Below are positions 6,399 to 10,445 of a stretch of DNA of 10,445 bases, in pieces. The notes under the pieces are model-generated. The model saw nothing but the letters and a program-made list of their open reading frames with translations, ran no database searches and was not told the origin of the DNA. How positions within the stretch are numbered: position 1 is the first letter of the stretch; the number at the start of each line of letters is the position of its first letter. This stretch comes from Oscillospiraceae bacterium (GTDB lineage: Bacteria > Bacillota > Clostridia > Oscillospirales > Oscillospiraceae): assembly GCA_017409645.1 (NCBI GenBank), contig JAFQSI010000289.1:1-10445 (forward strand). The letters run 5' to 3'. Position numbers and translations under genes: made by a program.

Positions 6399-8030
6399 AT
6401 GCTGAAAAAAAGCGACGTTAAGGCACTGTGCGAATCCAGCACCTATTCGGATGCTGTCGCCCTGTGCAGCGAAGAGAATATCTGCAATGTGCAGAAAACG
6501 ATCATCGACGAAAATACCACCAAGATCCAGGGCCTGGTCCAGGGTAATTTCAATTACTTCCATCAGGTCCGTCTGACCCTGAACCGCCACAAGAATCACA
6601 TCGTCTCCGGCTACAGCTGCGACTGCTATGCCCAGACCAGACTGAAGAACACCCCCTGCCACCACTGCGTCGCCCTGGCGCTGTATGTGGTCGACGAGGA
6701 GGAGATCGAGATGCCCGAAGCCGAGGCCGCCGCGGACGAGACTCTGCCCGCCGACTGGGTGGATCGGATCCTGGCCGGTCTGAAGACGCCCGAGGCAGAG
6801 CAGACTCCCGCCCCCGCGGAGGAGGAGATCCCCGCTGAGCCTGAGATCCCCGCCGAGCCCGTGGAGCCCACCGGCATGGAGATCCTCTTCGGCCACCTGC
6901 TGGACACCGAAGACGAGAACGGCGACCCCGTCCCCCTGTACTGGACCCCCAACGACACCTCCCGGGTCTTCCACACCAACACCGGCATCATCGGCACCAT
7001 GGGCACCGGCAAGACCCAGTTCACCAAGTCCCTGATCACCCAGCTGTACCGCCAGCAGAGCTGCAATTTCGACGGCTCCCCCCTGGGCATCCTGATCTTC
7101 GACTATAAGGGCGACTACAACGAGAGCAAGTCCGATTTCGTCCGGGCCACCAATGCCAAGGTCCTGAAGCTGAACAATCTGCCCTTCAATCCCCTGGCCC
7201 TGGTCCGCCCCCGGGTTCCCAAGCCCCTGCTGCCGGTCCACACCGCCAACGCCTTCAAGGATACCCTGAGCCGGGTCTTCCGCCTGGGCCCCAAGCAGCA
7301 GACCACCCTGTTCTCCTGCATCATGGACGCCTACGCGGACGCCGGGATCAAGAAGAGCGACCCCACCACCTGGGTCAACACGCCCCCCACCTTCGATATG
7401 GTCAACGCGATCTACGAGCAGAAGGAGGAGGCCGCAAAGAACGACTCCCTGGCGGTCGCCATGCAGAAGCTGCAGATGTTCGAGCTGTTCGAGGGTAACC
7501 CCTACAGCACCCAGTCCCTGTTCGATCTGCTCAAGGGCGTGGTGGTCATCGACCTGTCCGGCTACGACGCGGACATTCAGAGCCTGGTGGTCGCCATCAC
7601 CCTGGATCAGTTCTATGCCCAGATGCACGCCTCCGGCTCCAGCGCCACGAAGGGCCAGCTGCGCCAGCTGACCAAGCTGATCCTGGTGGACGAGGCCGAC
7701 AACTTCATGCGGGAGGACTTCCCCGCCCTGAAGAAGATCATGAAGGAGGGCCGCGAATTCGGCGTGGGCACCATCCTCTCCACCCAGTTCCTGGACCACT
7801 TCACCACCGGCGATGACAACTACTCCCGCTACATCCTCAGCTGGGTGGTCCACAATGTGGCCGACCTGAAGAAGAGCGATGTGGAGTACATCTTCAAGGT
7901 CAAGGCCGGCTCCCCCGAGGCCGCTGCCGTTTACGACGCCATCAAGGCCAGCGACCGCTTCCAGAGTGCCGTCAAGATCGGCAACGAGCCCGTCTGCCGC
8001 ATCCGCGACAAGGCCTTCTTCGAACTGTAA
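6399..8030 (+). CDS. SWIM zinc-finger protein fused to a HerA/FtsK-like ATPase
   Basis: Read from the ATG at 6399 the product is 543 residues (547 if TTG 6387 were used). Residues 1-100 hold a SWIM module with Cys74-x-Cys76-x10-Cys87-x-His89, a zinc-binding fold that binds DNA or protein. Residues 100-157 are an acidic, Pro-rich linker with two EIPAEP repeats. The ATPase spans about 160-543: Walker A GTMGTGKT (199-206), the HerA/VirB4-type IFDYKGDY (233-240), a FNPL motif (263-266), VVVIDLSGY (381-389), Walker B LILVDEAD (427-434) and a sensor STQ (461-463). Near the C-terminus VCRIRDKAF may supply a trans arginine. The family forms hexameric motors that pump DNA or protein; none of the usual HerA partners (NurA, Sir2) is present. 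It is the last plus-strand gene, 58 bp after the pseudo-AAA gene. The SWIM part could target the motor to a substrate or partner. Confidence 0.93.
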   Translation: MLKKSDVKALCESSTYSDAVALCSEENICNVQKTIIDENTTKIQGLVQGNFNYFHQVRLTLNRHKNHIVSGYSCDCYAQTRLKNTPCHHCVALALYVVDEEEIEMPEAEAAADETLPADWVDRILAGLKTPEAEQTPAPAEEEIPAEPEIPAEPVEPTGMEILFGHLLDTEDENGDPVPLYWTPNDTSRVFHTNTGIIGTMGTGKTQFTKSLITQLYRQQSCNFDGSPLGILIFDYKGDYNESKSDFVRATNAKVLKLNNLPFNPLALVRPRVPKPLLPVHTANAFKDTLSRVFRLGPKQQTTLFSCIMDAYADAGIKKSDPTTWVNTPPTFDMVNAIYEQKEEAAKNDSLAVAMQKLQMFELFEGNPYSTQSLFDLLKGVVVIDLSGYDADIQSLVVAITLDQFYAQMHASGSSATKGQLRQLTKLILVDEADNFMREDFPALKKIMKEGREFGVGTILSTQFLDHFTTGDDNYSRYILSWVVHNVADLKKSDVEYIFKVKAGSPEAAAVYDAIKASDRFQSAVKIGNEPVCRIRDKAFFEL

Positions 8031-8035
8031 CCGCT

Positions 8036-8077
8036 CCATAAAACCAAAACAGCCCGGACCGAATGGTCCGGGCTGTT
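8036..8077 (-). terminator. Intrinsic terminator of the zinc-ribbon gene in the convergent region
   Basis: AACAGCCCGGACC (8048-8060) and GGTCCGGGCTGTT (8065-8077) form a 13-bp stem with a 4-nt loop. Read on the minus strand, the stem runs into TTTTGGTTTTAT, a good U-rich tail, so it should terminate the minus-strand gene ending at 8126. On the plus strand the tail is TTAAGCTGTTTAAG, weaker, but it lies 17 nt after the stop of the SWIM-ATPase gene and may also stop that operon. Confidence 0.72.
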
Positions 8078-8088
8078 AAGCTGTTTAA

Positions 8089-8109
8089 GCGCGGACCATC
8101 GGTCCGCGC
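8089..8109. other. Second hairpin in the convergent intergenic region
   Basis: GCGCGGACC (8089-8097) and GGTCCGCGC (8101-8109) are perfect complements with a 3-nt loop. Neither side has a U-tract, so it is not a classical terminator by itself. It shares the CGGACC/GGTCCG core with the hairpin at 8048-8077, so arms of the two could also pair with each other. It may act as a second block to read-through between the convergent genes. Confidence 0.55.
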
Positions 8110-8125
8110 CCGGTATGTCGTTGGA

Positions 8126-8599
8126 TCAGACCTGCTCTTCGACCTTGTTGCCGCAGCTCATGCAGAACAGCATGCCGTCAGCCACGGGGGTACCGCACTT
8201 GCTGCACACCTTGCCCGTCACGGGAGCCTGCACAGGAGCCGGCTCCGGATTCAGCCTGCTGCCGCAGCCGCTGCAGAAAACCATATCCTTGTTGATCTTG
8301 GCACCACACTTGGGGCACACAGCAGCATTGTTCAGGGTGGCCATCTGGGCCTTGAAATCCGCGATCTGCCGATGCAGGTCGGTGATCTGGGCAAAGTACT
8401 CGGCGCCGGCTGCCAGGGGCTCCTCCCGATGGGCCTTATAGACCTCGAAGCCCAGCTTGTAGTATAGGTCGTTGATCTTTTTCTCAGCCTCATTGACCTG
8501 GGCGGTCAGCTTGGTCATCTCGGTCAGATCCTTGGCCTTCTGGACGGCGGTCTGGCTGGTGCTGGTCAGCTTATTCTTCACGTTATCGAAAAACGCCAT
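8126..8599 (-). CDS. Coiled-coil double zinc-ribbon protein
   Basis: The ATG at 8597-8599 follows AAAGGAGA at a good distance and gives 157 residues; an upstream in-frame ATG at 8644 lies upstream of the predicted transcription start and is rejected. The protein starts MAFFDNVKNKLT, an amphipathic-looking segment matching the N-terminus of the helical protein at 2902. Residues 16-50 and 65-90 are helical or coiled coil. Two zinc ribbons follow: Cys95-x2-Cys98/Cys109-x2-Cys112 and Cys132-x2-Cys135/Cys146-x2-Cys149, separated by a Pro-rich linker. Proteins of this build (short amphipathic start, coiled coil, C-terminal ribbons) are widespread in Clostridia and mostly uncharacterised. No membrane span or signal peptide is visible. 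The shared N-terminus suggests targeting to the same surface as the operon protein, but it has its own promoter and faces the operon, so the link is not proven. Confidence 0.92.
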   Translation of the reverse strand: MAFFDNVKNKLTSTSQTAVQKAKDLTEMTKLTAQVNEAEKKINDLYYKLGFEVYKAHREEPLAAGAEYFAQITDLHRQIADFKAQMATLNNAAVCPKCGAKINKDMVFCSGCGSRLNPEPAPVQAPVTGKVCSKCGTPVADGMLFCMSCGNKVEEQV

Positions 8600-8606
8600 A
8601 GTGATA

Positions 8607-8614
8607 TCTCCTTT
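8607..8614 (-). promoter_or_regulatory. Ribosome binding site of the zinc-ribbon gene
   Basis: Minus-strand AAAGGAGA lies about 7 nt before the ATG at 8599. It is the only good SD near any candidate start of this gene and supports the MAFFDN start over the longer reading from 8644. Confidence 0.7.
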
Positions 8615-8621
8615 TCTGTCA

Positions 8622-8656
8622 GTATCATGGCTCCATTTTATCATTGACCATGATAC
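8622..8656. promoter_or_regulatory. Inverted repeat flanking the -10 box, candidate operator
   Basis: GTATCATGG (8622-8630) and CCATGATAC (8648-8656) are perfect 9-bp complements, centres 26 bp apart. One arm lies in the -35/-10 spacer of the zinc-ribbon gene promoter and the other covers its predicted start site near 8628. As the upstream arm is not transcribed, the symmetry should act in DNA, most simply as a binding site for a dimeric or paired regulator. No regulator gene is in the window. Confidence 0.45.
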
Positions 8657-8663
8657 ATTTCAA
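8635..8663 (-). promoter_or_regulatory. Sigma-A promoter of the zinc-ribbon gene
   Basis: On the minus strand, TTGAAA (8658-8663) and TAAAAT (8635-8640) are separated by 17 nt, five of six matches to consensus in each box. The predicted start is near 8628, giving a leader of about 28 nt. The site lies in the 97-bp gap after the phosphohexomutase gene, so the zinc-ribbon gene need not be co-transcribed with it. Confidence 0.78.
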
Positions 8664-8696
8664 TAGGCTTCCTGCAAATCTTTTCCGGAATATGCT

Positions 8697-10109
8697 CTAC
8701 AGCGCCAGCAGCTCCCGCCACCGGTCGATGTATGCTTTTGCCCAGTCGGCGGTGGCTCCCTCGGCTGCGATGCGCAGCACCGGCTCCGTTCCGGAGAACC
8801 GGCAGACCACCCAGCTGCCGTCGGCGAAGTACACCTTGCAGCCGTCGTCATAGCGGATCCGGTCGATGGGGACCACGAAGCCCGGGACCTGACGCTCCTC
8901 GTAGATCCGGCGCTTCAGCTCCTCCCGGCGGGTCGGGTCAAAGGCCAGAGACACCTCCGCGTAGCGCAGCTCCCCGTAAATCTCCACGACCTCCCGGTAC
9001 AGCTCAGAGACGGATTTCCCCGTCACCGCCAGCATCTCCACCAGCAGCGCCGCGGCATAGATGCCGTCCTTGCCGGGGATGTGGCCGCGGACCGCCATGC
9101 CGCCGCTGGACTCGCCGCCGATGATGGCGCCCGTCTCGGCCATTTTCGCGGAGATGTGCTTGAAGCCCACGTTCACCTCATGGCATTTCTGGCCGAAGGA
9201 GGCCGCCACCCGGTCCAGCAGGTGGCTGGTGGAATTGTTGCGGACGCAGTCGCCCCGCCAGCCCTTATACTTCAGCAGATAGTAGTACAGCAGCACCACC
9301 AGGGTGTTGGCGTCCAGATACCGGCCGTTCTCGTCGATGACGCCCAGCCGGTCCGCGTCGCCGTCGGTGGCGATGCCCAGGTGGCAGTGGTTGTCCACGG
9401 TGTAGCCCGCCAGGTATTTCAGCGCCTGCTCATCCGGCGCGGGCATCCGGCCGCCGAAGAGGGTGTCGTGGTTCTCGTGGATCACATCCACATCGCACCG
9501 GCAGGTCATCAGGATCGTCCGCAGGGAGACATGGCTGACGCCGTACATGGGATCGAAGGCGATCCGCAGCCGGGCCCGCTTGATGGCGTCCACATCGATC
9601 AGCGCCAGGATGGAATCGATGTACTCGTTGAAGGGGTACCCCTCGGTGATGAGTCCCGCGGCCCTGCCCTGCTCATAAGGGATGCTCAGGACCTGCTCCG
9701 GCGTCAAACGGGCGATCTGCTCCTCGATCTGCTTCGTCACCGTCTGGTCCGCATCCCGGCCTCCGGCGGTGAAGATCTTGATGCCGTTGTAGATGGCGGG
9801 GTTGTGGGAGGCCGTGACGGCCAGCCCGCAGGGCAACCCCCGGTCCTTCACCGTGAACATGATCAGGGGCGTGGGCGAGGACCGGTTGATGACATAGGGC
9901 CGGAAGCCGTAGCCCGCCAGCACCTCTGCCGCCCAGAACATGGCCTCCTTGGACAGAAAGCGCCGGTCGTAGCCCAGGCAGATCTCCGCGCCGCCGTGGC
10001 CCTCCTGCTCCAGCAGTTTACATAACCCCGCCGTCAGCAGGCGGATATTCTCCTTTGTAAAGCCGTCGGCGATGATTTCCCGCCAGCCGCCGGTACCGAA
10101 TTTGATCAC
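8697..10109 (-). CDS. Alpha-D-phosphohexomutase (phosphoglucomutase/phosphomannomutase family)
   Basis: This cytoplasmic enzyme interconverts hexose 1- and 6-phosphates through a phosphoserine, feeding nucleotide-sugar and glycan synthesis. All four active-site loops are present: the start MIKFGTGGWRE and the phosphoserine loop TASHNP (99-104, catalytic Ser101); the Mg-binding loop DGDADR (249-254); the sugar loop GGESSGG (331-337); and the phosphate loop RFSGTEP (437-443). The length, 470 residues, is normal for the family. The GTG at 10107-10109 is chosen because AGAGGGGGG ends 6 nt upstream and MIKFGTGGWR is the typical family N-terminus. The ATG at 10142 overlaps the -10 box and longer starts lie upstream of it. 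Whether glucose, mannose or glucosamine phosphate is preferred cannot be read from the sequence. No clear terminator is seen after it. Confidence 0.97.
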   Translation of the reverse strand: MIKFGTGGWREIIADGFTKENIRLLTAGLCKLLEQEGHGGAEICLGYDRRFLSKEAMFWAAEVLAGYGFRPYVINRSSPTPLIMFTVKDRGLPCGLAVTASHNPAIYNGIKIFTAGGRDADQTVTKQIEEQIARLTPEQVLSIPYEQGRAAGLITEGYPFNEYIDSILALIDVDAIKRARLRIAFDPMYGVSHVSLRTILMTCRCDVDVIHENHDTLFGGRMPAPDEQALKYLAGYTVDNHCHLGIATDGDADRLGVIDENGRYLDANTLVVLLYYYLLKYKGWRGDCVRNNSTSHLLDRVAASFGQKCHEVNVGFKHISAKMAETGAIIGGESSGGMAVRGHIPGKDGIYAAALLVEMLAVTGKSVSELYREVVEIYGELRYAEVSLAFDPTRREELKRRIYEERQVPGFVVPIDRIRYDDGCKVYFADGSWVVCRFSGTEPVLRIAAEGATADWAKAYIDRWRELLAL

Positions 10110-10115
10110 AGCCGT

Positions 10116-10124
10116 CCCCCCTCT
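10116..10124 (-). promoter_or_regulatory. Ribosome binding site of the phosphohexomutase gene
   Basis: Minus-strand AGAGGGGGG ends 6 nt before the GTG at 10109. Together with the promoter position it sets the start at this GTG rather than at any upstream ATG. Confidence 0.65.
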
Positions 10125-10140
10125 TTGGTTCTGTACCTTC

Positions 10141-10169
10141 ATTTTATCGGGATGACTGCGGCTTGTCAA
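10141..10169 (-). promoter_or_regulatory. Sigma-A promoter of the phosphohexomutase gene
   Basis: On the minus strand, a perfect TTGACA (10164-10169) and TAAAAT (10141-10146) are separated by 17 nt. The predicted start is near 10134, giving a leader of about 25 nt before the GTG. It sits just after the terminator of the upstream SLH gene, so the enzyme gene forms its own transcription unit. Confidence 0.87.
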
Positions 10170-10173
10170 CCAC

Positions 10174-10205
10174 AGAAAAGGCCCTCCGGCGGGAGTCGGA
10201 GGGCC
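10174..10205 (-). terminator. Intrinsic terminator of the SLH-protein gene
   Basis: GGCCCTCCG (10180-10188) and CGGAGGGCC (10197-10205) form a 9-bp GC-rich stem with an 8-nt loop. On the minus strand it is followed by TTTTCT, a standard U-tract. It begins 15 nt after the SLH gene stop codon. Confidence 0.85.
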
Positions 10206-10220
10206 AGGGGGTATGGGGGA

Positions 10221-10445
10221 TTACTCGGCGTAAGCCCGGTACAGGAAGGTCACGATCTGGGCGCGGTTGCAGATCTCATCCACGCCGAAACGGGTCTCGC
10301 TGACGCCCTTGGTGACATCGTTCTCCACAGCCCACAGGACGGGGGTGTAGTAGTAGATGTCGGCATCGGCCACATCGTTGAAGACGGACTCAGTCAGGGT
10401 GACCTCGGGCTTGCCCATGGCCCGGTACAGGAAGGTCACCACGTA
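10221..10445 (-). CDS. C-terminal end of an S-layer-homology (SLH) domain protein, cut by the window edge
   Basis: The minus-strand frame is open to the right edge, giving 74 residues that end at TAA (10221-10223). The first residues, VVTFLYRAMGKP, are the end of one SLH repeat. They are followed by a full repeat with FNDVADADIYYYTPVLWAVEN, the VTKGVSETRFG turn and the NRAQIVTFLYRA motif, then the C-terminus AYAE. SLH domains usually bind secondary cell-wall polymers and hold exported proteins at the surface of Firmicutes, and this arrangement (SLH repeats at the extreme C-terminus) is common. The canonical TRAE/TRAQ is NRAQ here. The catalytic or adhesive part and the signal peptide lie outside the window, so the protein's specific role is unknown. 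Confidence 0.9.
   Translation of the reverse strand, partial: YVVTFLYRAMGKPEVTLTESVFNDVADADIYYYTPVLWAVENDVTKGVSETRFGVDEICNRAQIVTFLYRAYAE

Noticed and set aside
6393..8039. 548-codon antisense frame opposite the SWIM-ATPase
   Set aside because: It is nearly coextensive with a gene carrying complete zinc and ATPase motifs, and its own product is Gly/Val/Leu-rich without motifs.
9081..10025. 314-codon plus-strand frame opposite the phosphohexomutase
   Set aside because: The minus strand has all four active-site loops. The plus-strand product is His/Val/Gly/Asp-rich low complexity.
1..10445. CRISPR array, insertion sequence, tRNA or rRNA
   Set aside because: No regularly spaced repeats, transposase motifs, terminal inverted repeats or RNA-gene hallmarks were seen on either strand.

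Overview
The window looks like a chromosomal segment of a GC-rich member of the Clostridia, probably an Oscillospiraceae-type gut anaerobe. The evidence is the Firmicute-style Shine-Dalgarno sites (AGGAGGT, AGAAAGGA), sigma-A promoters with 17-nt spacers, an S-layer-homology (SLH) protein tail of the CNRAQIVTFLYRA type, a small coiled-coil/zinc-ribbon protein of a kind common in that group, and third codon positions dominated by C and G. The genus cannot be fixed from the sequence.

Layout. Positions 1-8030 hold six co-directional plus-strand genes: (1) a coiled-coil protein cut by the left edge; (2) a 431-aa helical protein with a very acidic tail, preceded by its own sigma-A promoter; (3) a 248-aa helical protein with an N-terminal amphipathic-looking segment, a Pro/Ala linker and a short C-terminal helix; (4) a 470-aa AAA+ ATPase resembling the Vps4/katanin class, with an N-terminal three-helix region; (5) a 391-aa degenerate AAA+ homologue with a broken Walker A; (6) a 543-aa fusion of a SWIM zinc finger to a HerA/FtsK-like ATPase. 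A 12-bp hairpin separates genes 3 and 4. Positions 8031-8125 are a convergent intergenic region with two hairpins. The minus strand then carries (7) a 157-aa coiled-coil double-zinc-ribbon protein, (8) a complete alpha-D-phosphohexomutase and (9) the C-terminus of an SLH surface protein. Genes 7 and 8 have good promoters of their own. No stretch longer than 300 bases lacks a gene.

How the genes may work together. Genes 2-6 look like one functional unit: helical proteins that could form a polymer, an AAA+ remodeller, a pseudo-ATPase partner and a second motor. The order (helical proteins with membrane-type N-termini and flexible C-terminal tails, then a Vps4-like ATPase with an MIT-like N-terminus) recalls ESCRT-III/Vps4. 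This is inference from by-eye patterns, not from a search. The convergent zinc-ribbon gene 7 begins with nearly the same 12 residues as gene 3 (M-[GA]-F-[IF]-D-N-[IV]-K-N-K-L-T), so it may act at the same site. The phosphohexomutase and SLH genes are ordinary flanking functions with no visible link to the cluster.
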